64,000 nucleotides of DNA from Tubulanus polymorphus. Taxonomy: Eukaryota > Nemertea > Palaeonemertea > Tubulaniformes > Tubulanidae. Numbering within the stretch: position 1 is the stretch's first letter; each line of letters begins with the position of its first letter. The DNA is taken from NCBI RefSeq assembly GCF_964204645.1, contig NC_134025.1:6329001-6393000 (forward strand), read 5' to 3'. Positions 22,100 through 64,000 of the stretch are shown here, piece after piece. The position numbers and the translations under genes were made by a program. The notes beneath the pieces were generated by a model. That model was not told the origin of the DNA. It did not search any database and was given only the letters and a program-made list of their open reading frames with translations.

Positions 22100-22635
22100 A
22101 TTAGGCGAGGTTTTTTGATTTTCGCGTTAGTTTAGCACGCGATTTTGATATTGATAGTGTCTCAGATTCCCGCGCCGCCGCGCATGTCAAAATGTCCAAT
22201 GTCGGTGTCGAGTTTCAATCGAGGTCGAATCCTGGCAGGGGAGATCTCGTGCAGGTTTCAGAAATCACCGGTCCTCATCAGAGTTACGAACTCAGCGGAG
22301 TTAACTGTAATGCCAAACCAACATCTGTTTTTCCGGTTGCTAAAGATGTAACAGTCGGTTATCCGTTGTAGTCAAACGCTCCAAGGTCCCGCACTAAACT
22401 CGTAATCGTAATAGTTGTTAACCTTTGACAACAGCTGAGAATAGGATATTTTCGGAGTTATCCTAACTCTAGTTCACGAATTCGGTTCCGGTGTGGAGAA
22501 CCAGGAAGTTAACGTATCTTGTATCTATTGGTTGTGTTTTCAAGACTACCTAAAAGTAAGGATGCCTTATTCTCTTTAAAAGCGTGTATACCCTTAACAA
22601 GCCTTAACTTTAACAGTGAAATAATTACTTTTCAG
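22100..22635 (+). promoter_or_regulatory. Likely promoter and 5' UTR of SEL1L
   Basis: GC content rises (CCCGCGCCGCCGCGCATG near 22170). The coding exon starts only 4 nt after a good acceptor (ACTTTTCAG, 22627-22635), implying a spliced 5' UTR. A candidate donor AAAA|GTAAGG at 22555/22556 would give an 80-bp intron. SEL1L is an unfolded-protein-response target in other animals, but no CCAAT-N9-CCACG element was found by eye. GTCGAATCCTGGCAGG at 22223 resembles a tRNA B box, perhaps a SINE scrap. Confidence 0.4.
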
Positions 22636-22639
22636 CAAA

Positions 22640-35572
<12,933 letters not shown>

Positions 35573-35596
35573 TGCCGGGTGATCGCAATTTAATTA

Positions 35597-35602
35597 AATA
35601 AA
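35597..35602 (+). terminator. Proximal poly(A) signal of SEL1L
   Basis: AATAAA 25 nt after the stop codon. It is unusually close, so it may give a very short 3' UTR. More distal AATAAA signals follow (for example 38097-38102). Confidence 0.4.
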
Positions 35603-38090
35603 TGTATAGTCATGATAAAAATACACGAAATTACAATTAACGTAATTGGTTTGTGTAGTTTTTATTGCGGATCTATGGAAACCAAGAACGCTCAGATGAA
35701 TTTGACTGCATTCTAGCAGTTATCATCCTTAACATTTGAGTATGGGTTGTTTCTGTATTTATTCTGGTAACGTGACCAATAAGTTGTGTTTTTTGAATGT
35801 TATGAATGGTTTTCATTTCGAGGGTCTATGTTAGATTATGAATGTATCATTTTTTCATCATCTGTATTACGTATGTTTTGCTTATATCGTTTACTTGGGG
35901 ATTTCCATGCATCGCGTAAACCGTAGATTAACTTTGGAGTAAGGTGATAATTTGAGTTAGACGATGGGAATTTTGATTAATTTTCTATTGAAATGGAGTA
36001 CTGGTGTGGATGAAAACTCGACTTGAATAGATTCCAGTAGGGACAGTCAGACGTATACCACATCGGCACATAGGTGTTTGCTGGTCTCGAGTGGTGATTC
36101 GATTTATCCCACAGTTTTCTGAATTTTCTTTCGATGGAGACCTGTTTTTTTACATGAGGAAAACTTTTCGTGAAGATGCAGTATACTGTACTGGTATTTG
36201 CACTCGGAAATTGCTTCTTTCGAATTCTGTCTATACTAATGCAAATTTGAGTAAGGACATTAAAGTACTGGTTTAAGCTTCTGTTAAATGTTGTATAAAT
36301 AGAATCGACCTTTTCGGGTGAGTTGATTTTTAGCCGGTGGTTTGTAAGTTATTGATCAGGTAATGGAAGACTTCTGTATTGTACGATGCTCACTTTGATG
36401 ATATTTTGCGTGTAATCTATGCGAACCCTTACTACAATAGAATCACATGAACTGCGGTGATGAAATAATTATGAAGGAACCTTTAAGATCATTCATATAG
36501 AATCAGTATTTAAGCGTGATACATGTATTTAATGGAAATGGTAAATTTCGACTCTTCAGTCGCGTACGTATTTCATGAATGGCTGTCTTCAATTCAAACC
36601 CTATTGATAAGGTCAATTTGGAAAACAACAGCCTCGTGTACAGCATTTTAACCTATTCTATCAAAAGGCGCAGCAATTTTTGAATGGGTGTCTCAGACCC
36701 AGTTGCTTAGTTGTGTCATAGAATTAAGACATCAGTTCTATAGCAAATCTAACAACGTAAGAACAGTCTTAGAGATTAAGACCAATAGTTGGGCAGAAGT
36801 CATGACTTCCAATTAGCCCCCGGGTTTTGTTATATGATGACTTTCTTTTGTGGCATTTCTCCAAATATTTGAACAAATAAACTCTGACAACTGTTGATTT
36901 TTTATTGCGTTGTTATTTGCCACTTTCAATGTCAGAGAACAATTTCACCGTAATGTATTGCTATGTAATTGGATAGCAATGGATATTGCTAGACAATTCG
37001 AAATGGGTGATATCCAGTGATACCTCTAACGAATTTGAAACCGTATTCATAGTGGTTTGGATATGTTATTTTCTTTATACATGTACCTTCATGTAATAAT
37101 TGTGGTACCTGATACTTGATTGCGAAAGGCGTTGGTTGCTTGGCAACTTGTAACAGGCATTATTTTCAGTGGGTACTGTATCATTTTCCTCAACTTTTCA
37201 TTTTTCTCTTCTTTTTAATGAATTCTGCTGGTGTTCTTATCCTCTATTATAAGCTACTGCTTAATCTCGACCAGTTTAATCTGGATTGACTGTAATAGGA
37301 ACATAATTTACAGTTCATTTGTAATACGACATAGATTAGGAGAATAGACACATAAATTAGTTACTGACGAAAATTCTAGATTATGCAAGTTAAACGACAC
37401 AGTTGGTTCAATCATTTCTATTTCTACTAGTGTGTAAAAAAACAACTATTTCTAGATATTTGTAGTTGAATTTTATTTCAAGAATTATTGTAACTCTAGT
37501 CTATTCTTTGATTCATTTGACTGCTTTTTGCCTGAATTTTTGCAGCCCTTACCTCAGATAGGTCTTAAAATGATGCCCTGAATCCTGGACACGTTGACTT
37601 AATTCATACTAGTTCTGTACTAGGTGGATCTGAGAAAAGAGCCTCTATTTTGTGAAATGAATGCAGTTGAACAATAGGATAAGTATGCCAAATGATCAAA
37701 AAATGATTCGGAAACGTATTTTTAACCTTAATTTATTCACAAAATAGCTGATTTTTCTCTGATTCAACTTGAGTAGAATAAGACTTTCCGGCAATCCTTC
37801 AAAACAGTGTAAACTGATATAAAAACGATAGTTTATTCATATTACACTATTTCTTGGTCTTTTTACAGATTGATCAAAATATTCCCCCAAAAAAAGTTGC
37901 AATATTAAGAAATAGACTTATAGTCTCATGATGTTGTTCCATATGTCGCTTCATACCTTTTTTCACAGTAATTTTTTCTGATACATGTGTTTTCATATCG
38001 AGATTTCCAAGCAATGATTTTTTATTTGGTAGCTTATTGCGGGACGAAGAGGAAGTAGCTTATCTGTATTTTATATGTATCCTAATGTTG
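35603..38090. other. Long 3' UTR or intergenic region between convergent genes
   Basis: AT-rich with no reading frame of interest. SEL1L transcripts in other animals often have long 3' UTRs, so much of this could be transcribed; that is inference. Confidence 0.4.
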
Positions 38091-38096
38091 AACACA

Positions 38097-38102
38097 AATA
38101 AA
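38097..38102 (+). terminator. Candidate distal poly(A) signal of SEL1L
   Basis: AATAAA followed by AGTTCCGTG. It is followed by T- and GT-rich sequence (38180-38215) as expected downstream of a cleavage site. It lies about 500 bp from the opposing signal of the receptor gene. Confidence 0.35.
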
Positions 38103-38594
38103 AGTTCCGTGTACGAGAAGAAAATCTGATAAATGTGTAGAAAAGTAAAAACATTATGATGAATTTTCATCATTGTGGAGGGATCGTATGTAATATTGTT
38201 TATTTGTTTGTTCTTATGTGAAAAAAAGAAAAAAATGTTTTATATAGATAAATAAATTGAAATGAAATACTTTTTTCTCGGTCTTCATTGATATATTCGT
38301 TCGAGAAAATAGGTCTTGTTAATAGTAGCAGGTTGTTCCTTGCTTCGTATCGCCAACGGATGAATATATACACGTATTCTGGGAGAATTGTCCGAGATAT
38401 TAGAGCACTATGGCGGTCGTAAAAAAAACGGTTAGAATTCGGATCACGGTTTGAAAATCATCCAGAAAGTGTGCACAATCTTCGGCAAAAACTGTCGTAG
38501 AGTTGTCGATCACGGATTGGATATTCTGCTCGGCTTCGAACTGGATCCAAGTAAACGTAAATTTGAAATACACACGTAACAACAAATATCTTAT

Positions 38595-38600
38595 TTTATT
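38595..38600 (-). terminator. Candidate poly(A) signal of the second receptor
   Basis: AATAAA on the minus strand, 290 bp after the receptor's stop codon at 38891. Confidence 0.4.
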
Positions 38601-38890
38601 AAACATTTCACTTCCCGAAAATATAGACGCACATTGATATATGTATATTTTGTGACGATGAAATAAAATATTCACGAGATTGATAATATAATAATCTTAG
38701 CAACGTAGTTTGATTTACAGTTTATACATGATTCGGTTTCTATATCAATTTTAACATACATATACGATAATAGATTCATAATTTTCATTCATGCCAACCT
38801 CAGCAAAATCTAGACGAGGCCGTTATATCAAATCATGAAACATCGATTTTTGATTTCCTGTTTACTTATAAACCGTAAATAATTCGAGCA

Positions 38891-57363
<18,473 letters not shown>

Positions 57364-57631
57364 CTTAGAACCAGAGGATGTCCAGAGAGGTCGAGTGGAG
57401 GATGGTTAAACGAGAAACGGTTTATACGCACATTCTAAGACCATCATTAATTATCAGTGCATACTTAATTAACATTTTCTCAATGATTTTTAATGCAGTT
57501 GACACGCGGCTTGAGATTTCATCTAAATCCACCATTTATGATATTATCATGTATAATTACTGTTCACGCCAGTCGTTCGCGTCATGATCATCGCATTACA
57601 TACATCTCCGTCAATATATTACTGGACCCTC
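57364..57631 (-). other. Probable 5' UTR part of the receptor's first coding exon
   Basis: On the minus strand a strong acceptor (CTCTTTTTTATTTCAG) ends at 57632, so the exon with the start codon probably begins at 57631. This is inferred from the splice signal only. Confidence 0.4.
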
Positions 57632-60056
57632 CTGAAATAAAAAAGAGATTGTTATACATTGATGTGAATCATTTTTGTGTTACTTTCTAAAGGTTTAAAT
57701 CTCGTGAGTTGAGACGTGTTGTCGCCCATACAGGTATGAATTATGGCACCTAAACTTTCCCCAGTTTCGTATCAGAATATGTTCCATGGTTATTTGCGGG
57801 TAGATTGTTTTCGTCACGACACTAGCACATGATTACTAGCGTTCTAAGATCGAGTTGAAGCAGCTAGAACTGACAGCTTTCCGTACGTTCCTACACCAAT
57901 CTGTGTGATGTTGTATACGTTCCAATCCATTCTTTCAGTGGCACCTATTTTCGCTAGAAATGACGCCCACACGTTCTCGGTCAATTGACTGTCATTAAAT
58001 CAACCTGAAGTCGATTCAGTGTATTCGTTAATGGCCTTTATTTTCCCTGGCAAAGTTGTTAGCCTATCCAGGCACGATTGGCAACATAATTGTAGTCAAT
58101 GTTATCTTTCGACTAAATGTTTCTCGAATTGTGCATCTATGCACGGATTTTATCTAACGTATTGTTGACGTGGAAAAAAAGATCAATTTTCAGGACGCCA
58201 AAAGTAACGTCGACTAAACCATGAACCATGTTCCTTCGGAGTAGCAACTTTGACTTCATTATATCGGAGTGATATCTCCAAGGTTATCGTTATCATGCGA
58301 TAGTTGCCGAAGCCTTTGTCGTACACTAATGATTTCATTCACGGAAACTTGAGGGTTTTTGTTTCCGTCGTTGACTTCAATTGACACAGAGATTTATTAC
58401 GATCTAGTGTCCACGTTCTGAATACAAATTGCTTCTTTACGCAAAGCTCGATTACTCCTCAATATTGCTGCGTGTGGAGCTGTTCATACTACCGCCTAAA
58501 ACAACACCTTACCGAGCGGTGATTGAGGACGGCTGCGCTTTACGAAAAATGCCCAAAACCACAAAACTGAAAACGTCGGCAGTATTACGTATGTTAACCT
58601 GACGTTACGTATATTCTGGTGAAAAGTAATAGACTTTGTAAACATTAATCACGGTGTGACATAAGTTCATTTCGCCGTCGGCATTGTTTATCTCACCCAC
58701 TCCCGCCTTTACGACATCATAGCAATCGATCTCAGACGTCAGGAAAAATATGCTACATTATAAATCAAAAACACAAGTAAAACAAAATAATAACCGTCAT
58801 ATAACGTGTCCAAATTGGACGAAACAATTTCTTGTATAATTTCAAAATTTGAATTATGATTATCAATACATATTTTTAGATTCATGAGAGTCTGTATATC
58901 ATTATTGGTAAATCAGTCGATTGATCTTTAACGGATCAGGATAAACATGGTACCAAGGCGATATTAGAACTCGTGTCTTGTCAAGGAGACCATTTTGTCG
59001 TGTGTGGAAACCATCTGCATCACGCAAATGGGCGCTTAAACGGCTAGTCATTGCATTACACCATCGTAAAAATACATAAACGACTCTTAATTTAGTTAAA
59101 GGTTACGACCAGACGGGAACTACCCAAAAATATATATCCACTATATGAAGACCTCCGAAATCACCTCATGTTCTTAGCTACACCTGCCTCCTAAGTGATA
59201 ATTCGAAATTTCGTGTCATTTCAATAAGATTCGTTGTTTCTCATTACCTATAGCATTTTTCTATTCAACTCCACTACATTCTACGAATTTCCTGACGATT
59301 TTTAATGCAGGTTACTTCTAGATTAGCCAATAGTGCTACTTGAATTCTGATTTCAATGACAAATCTTCCTTTTTGAACTAAGCCTTTTTAACGCTTCTGA
59401 AAGTATATTTTTAGAATTTGTTTGTTCATGTGGTTTTTTTTAATGGGAGGCAGGATAATGGTCGCAAACAAGAATGAATAATTCATCGCAATTATCGGAA
59501 ATATATCGTAATATAATATGTGTAATCTGGTCACCGCAACGGACAGCATAAGTAACACATATTGACGGTAAAATACAGAACCAAAAAATATATCGGCGCT
59601 GAGCGGATAATAAAAACGAGAGGGGTGAAGAGAGTACAGAATTATGCGTGGCTTTAGATCAGAAATCGGAGCTGAATACAAGAAATATAAAAAGGAAATG
59701 AACTTATGACTATCCTCATTCAAGATTTCTTATTTTTCTAATTTCATCGAGGTATTTCCGAAATTAGATCTTTACGTAGCTGCGTCGAGACTACTGAAAT
59801 AACACTAGACGCTTGTATAGTTGGTCTTGAGAAACAACAGCGCATTCAAAAATTCAACAGAAAATTCAAAATTCTTAACAAAATATTTTCATTTCAATTT
59901 GACGTATGATCTAAGACTAAAACGTAGCAAAAATGATGCACCTGTGATTCACGGCAACAGCCTTTTCCAACAAAAAGAACAGATAGGATTCGTTAGTACC
60001 TTAAGATAGGACAGCAATTTCGAAGCATCAAAACGAAAAAACTTTGCATCACTTAC
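57632..60056. other. Upstream region of the receptor, probable 5' intron
   Basis: No gene supported. The 111-codon minus frame at 59388-59723 has no recognisable features and an unusual composition (Tyr/Ile/Phe-rich from AT-rich DNA). Confidence 0.35.
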
Positions 60057-60190
60057 TTCTTGTGCGCATGTTGTTAGAATCCGCCAGGAGTTTCGTCGAG
60101 CCGCAGACGTGAGAATGACAGTCCGAGGAGAGCGACTCGACTAAACAGTTACAGATGCGTCGACTCGCGTTTCCACACGACAGTCATTTC
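60057..60190 (-). promoter_or_regulatory. Candidate non-coding first exon of the receptor
   Basis: On the minus strand a locally GC-richer block ends at a good donor, CACAAGAA|GTAAGTGA (GT at 60056-60055). It would pair with the acceptor at 57632. The 5' limit is a guess and no TATA box is evident. Confidence 0.25.
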
Positions 60191-63100
60191 ATAGATATAA
60201 TCAATTCTTAACAGCTATACACGTAAAAGGTTATGCATTTAATCATCATTTATTCAAAAGATCAAAGCTCTGCGTGAAAGCAGCTTCTTCGTTACAAAGA
60301 AATATTTCATTGGCAGTAATGGCAATGAAAAAGAAAGGAGCTTTCATAAACTCGTTCATAATTATCAAAAACTGAAGTCTTTTAGGTAGTCTTGTAGTCT
60401 AGTATAAACTTGATCTGAATTTACGAAAACATGGACTCTGACTCAAAGCAACTGAATTGGCGAACATCATTTGTGACATTTACTTCATATATATGTTTAT
60501 ACATGACGCTGAAATTACGATGTCGTTAAGGGGTCGTTAGGTCACCACTTCGACCGTGGGAGACATGATCTGTATCTACGACGATTAGGATATCTGATGC
60601 CTATTATGTTTTGAAGTTTTATATAATAAAAATCAACGTCGATATCCATCATTCATTGTGTAGGTTCTGGTAGCTATAGTAATACATAATGTTTTTTTTT
60701 GTTATATCGATTCTCGCGCTAATCAAAGTAAGTGCGGAAAATACGAGTTACGATTTCAACATCCGCGGGGCATATATATTTACCCGAAATACAATTCTTA
60801 ACTCGATATTTACGAAGGAGTTTCAAAAGCGTACACACGTTAACAAAATACATATGCATACGCAAGTAGGCGGGAACAATGATCACCTGAAAATTTTCAA
60901 TTTTTCCCGTATATACATCTGCTGACGTCACGAATTCAAAGACAACGCCCGACGAATACTTCTTATTTATAAGGTCACAAAATTAGCCATTATTTTTTAG
61001 AGATGGGTTTTGTATTAACCGATTGAATATGTATGGTCACACGAATATGTATGCGGATTAGAAGAACTAGGGCCTCTTCCACAGATCATGGACGTGTTCC
61101 AAGCATAGAACAACTAATAAAGTTTCACTAGTCATGATAAGACAATATATAATAGATAAGGCATTTTGAGGAAGCTTCAAGTCGTCTGTGAAACGGCTAC
61201 GTGGGCTCCTGTACGATGGTGCATGATCATATTTCAAAGAATTCGCTGATATTGCGACAAACTTATATTGAACGCTTTTATCATCTTCGTTTGTAATAAA
61301 AATCGGTGATCATTACTGCTGTTCTCTAATGCTACCCGAGAAATTGATTCTAGGAAGCCTGATTTGCATAAGTTGTCAACTTTCAGCATAAACCAAGAAA
61401 TATTTCACACGTGCATTAAGCCTATACTGTGTATATTCTTATAGCGTTGACCAAGTCATTGTATCATCATTATCTATCTTGACCATCCTCGTCCCAAATC
61501 CTTCGAGTGGTTTCAACGAAGCTCTGATATCTTTGCTAATTCTTGGCCTCCAGAAATCCTTCATTCATTTCAGTTGCGGTGAGTTATCTATGATAGAAAC
61601 GTCTATCATGAGGCAACTTTACATTATCATCATGAACAAATTGATCGATACCAAACGATACCGTTTAAAAATCATAAACCAATGATCATATCATTACGTA
61701 TCATATCATGGTACGATTTGAAATAGCATTCGGCGCCCATTTAGGTTATTTTGTAGTTTTCTACGAACGGACGAAGAGGCCATTTTAGTGCAACACATAC
61801 AACAGTACTGTAGACGTCTCGGGAATCGATGCCCGCTCTTATATTACATTCGCGCTCTCATTGAAAATATGAATCGGTAGATTTGAAGTGATAACGCCAG
61901 GTTTGCATTACGATTTAACAATGATTCCGCACTGGTTAACAGTTATATGCCGACGTCATAAGCGTTAATCAAACGTTGCCAGCGTTCTCCCAGTTGCCGT
62001 TACCGACTTCACCCCTTTACATTAATACAAATCAGTCGCGAATAATCTGGCATGAGATTTCACAGTGCCGCGAGTCTCGACGTGTGGAGATAAATTACTA
62101 TCAGAGTTACTGAAGGAATGCCACAGTAAGCAGTCACAATATTTTATACAATATTTGGAAGGAAAATTTCTATCAGTGTTTGATGTGACGTTCAGAATCG
62201 ATCAATAGCTTGAATCGATGTAGAATCTGATAGGTATGAATGTGGCCGAATGAGAAAGAAGAGAAACAAGAAATTTTGAAGAAGAAATGGAGAGAATATG
62301 GTGGCTGATAAGGGCTGATAGAAATTTTTGGGATGGATATAAAAAAAAGTATTTCTTTCGAAAACAACGAACCGGAAAAAAGATAACGAATGACTTGTTT
62401 TTCGATTTACGATCTAATCTTTCCTTGAGGAAAGATCTAGGCAGATTAAATCCATTTTGAATTGTAGGATCAACGAAAGCACAAGCTTACAATTCTACCA
62501 TGCATCACATGCTTGTCTGTTCTAGTTTTAATCCGCTCAGATTCGTTCTTCAGGGCGGATTTGAACTACTGCATCTTTTACTAGTTTTACTAGTTGTTAA
62601 CGTCACTATTATTGCTGAAGACAGTAATCACATTAGGACCACTATCCCTTTATTACCGCGTGTTACTTCCACGCTACAAGCTTCGAAACCTAATTCCGAT
62701 ATTAACCATTAAATAACAGAAGCCGGAGAAACATATGATTAAATCAACTTGGCGTACTGAATTAGTGGTCACCTCCAAATGAAGCCAACGATATTTCATC
62801 ACAGAGAAAATAATCACCTTTCCCGGAAAAAATAATCTTAGGCCTGTTTATCAGTTTAACCATGGACTCTAAAACGTTTAAGAGTCGGTGGTTTAACAGT
62901 GGGCGACGATAGTCGACAATGTCGGGGTTTATTTCGATTGATGAATTGCTTTACCTCCGGTAGGACACGAAGCTGCGGACCCAAGTATGACTATGCCTAC
63001 AATCAAAACAATTTATCTTGTTTTGGGAAATTGAATCTGACGAATGACCAATTAGCTAATGCGTAAGGTCCGTGTTTTTAGCGTCGACGTCCATATGATT

Positions 63101-64000
63101 GCCATGTATTGACGGCTTTATCAATATTTGTTCGGAGTAAAGACTGATCTTTTTCGGGTTATATATGCGGCATTAGACTAAATAGAGCTTAGAGAGTCGA
63201 AATTCGCGTTCGTCAGATTTATGACGGCGCTCGTGAACAATGTGGAAAACACGCCAATGACCGTGTTGCAAAATATTACGTTTCTGCGATCCATGTTTGG
63301 CGCCCAAACAGACCTCTTCCTTCTGGACACCTGTCTGGAAATAACTGGCTTACAGAATAGTATGAATTGATACTTGTTGAGTATACCGCGTGCCAATAGA
63401 ACTATTCAAAACTTCATCAATCAAATATGAAACGTTGAGATACGATTTCCGTAAGACGTTACGTAGTAATGAATTTAAAGTTATGAATTATTGCTCTCAT
63501 TGGGTTTGGGGATGGTTATTATGCTAATTGGCCATTTGTTTGGATCGTTGCGATAACAACCTAATTCCCCTATAAACTGAAGAATTTGAATCTATTATAA
63601 TCATACCCACCTGGTATCATTGATGAACCCTAAATTGCCACAACGTCAAAAAAGTATCGGTAAACCGATCATATCTATTGGCGCTTTCACAAATTCCAAA
63701 TCAATTTAGGCTAATTCTATTCAATCAAATCCATTTTCAATTCAATTCAACATCAACTTTCATGGCTAAAAGCTATACAATCGTGCTCGATGACGTAAGA
63801 TACTGTCCTCCAGCTTGGGGTTGTTTTTCATTTTCCAAAATCATCTGAAATCATCGACGTAGTCTCAAGGTATATTATATTACGGTCACCTGTTTTTTGT
63901 TGTTGTTGTTTTACGGAACGTCTCCAAGGATGCTGTAAGTCAGTCATTGTTAACGGGTCTCCTGATCGAACCTCCCTGTCTCTGCATGTTAATTCAGGGC
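60191..64000. other. Intergenic, no supported gene
   Basis: Short frames at 60689-60925 (+), 62500-62712 (+) and 63178-63396 (-) were examined and not accepted. A perfect CRE-type octamer TGACGTCA lies at 60923-60930. A (TTG)n run is at 63897-63911. Otherwise featureless. Confidence 0.4.

Noticed and set aside
22100-22635. ER-stress response element in the SEL1L promoter
   Set aside because: Looked for CCAAT-N9-CCACG and TGACGTG/A words by eye; CCAAT occurs near 22196 without CCACG at the right distance.
59388-59723. 111-codon minus-strand frame upstream of the receptor
   Set aside because: Composition rich in Tyr, Ile, Phe and Lys mirrors base composition; no motif or conserved pattern.
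60689-60925. 78-codon plus-strand frame with a signal-peptide-like start
   Set aside because: After the hydrophobic start there is no recognisable mature peptide, no dibasic sites in order and no splice context; chance in AT-rich DNA is as likely.
62500-62712. 70-codon plus-strand frame with a hydrophobic segment
   Set aside because: A hydrophobic run (LLHLLLVLLVVNVTII) is present, but it is not at the N-terminus and no family is recognisable.

Overview
The window is a piece of an animal genome, most likely a marine invertebrate and probably a lophotrochozoan (mollusc, brachiopod, annelid or relative). The reasons are AT-rich intergenic DNA, genes split by GT/AG introns of 80 bp to 15 kb, invertebrate-style G-protein coupled receptors, and many short inverted-repeat elements, minisatellites and decayed non-LTR retrotransposon ends. 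The species assignment is inference; nothing in the window fixes it.

Three protein-coding genes can be supported. (1) Positions 1-843 (+) hold the 3' part of a family B type (adhesion/Methuselah-like) receptor, with its seven-helix domain and stop. (2) Positions 22640-35572 (+) hold a complete SEL1L gene of 19 coding exons. They read in phase to give 814 residues: signal peptide, charged N-terminal region, SEL1 repeats, and a C-terminal membrane anchor. This is the adaptor of the HRD1 ER-associated degradation complex. (3) Positions 38891-57363 (-) hold a complete rhodopsin-family neuropeptide-type receptor of 3 coding exons and 556 residues; its first intron is about 14.9 kb. Genes 2 and 3 are convergent, with stops 3.3 kb apart and poly(A) signals facing each other. 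The three genes have no evident joint pathway.

Layout: 1-0.84 kb receptor end. 0.85-22.1 kb is a repeat-dominated region without a conventional gene. It holds a ~100-110 bp interspersed repeat (1-3 kb), foldbacks (4.8 kb), duplicated minus-strand cassettes with splice-like borders (6.6-9.8 kb) containing an inverted-repeat element with a G-rich interior (7.0-7.4 kb), a C-rich 24-bp minisatellite beside a 233-bp arm that recurs inverted 10.5 kb away (9.8-10.5 and 20.3-20.8 kb), a ~40-bp minisatellite with 180-bp higher-order structure (11.8-12.7 kb), and two related elements at 13.9 and 17.0-18.3 kb, one cut by a truncated retrotransposon tail. 22.1-35.6 kb is SEL1L with repeats in its larger introns. 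35.6-38.9 kb is 3' UTR/intergenic. 38.9-57.4 kb is the second receptor; its long intron carries an RT remnant, a perfect hairpin and a ~680-bp palindrome around (AT)n. 57.4-64 kb is upstream sequence with a candidate 5' UTR exon.

No RNA genes, CRISPR arrays or bacterial-type operons are visible. The observations most worth following are the duplicated minus-strand cassettes at 6.6-9.8 kb, the split inverted arms with same-strand minisatellites, and the large AT-cored palindrome, which may be an assembly artefact.
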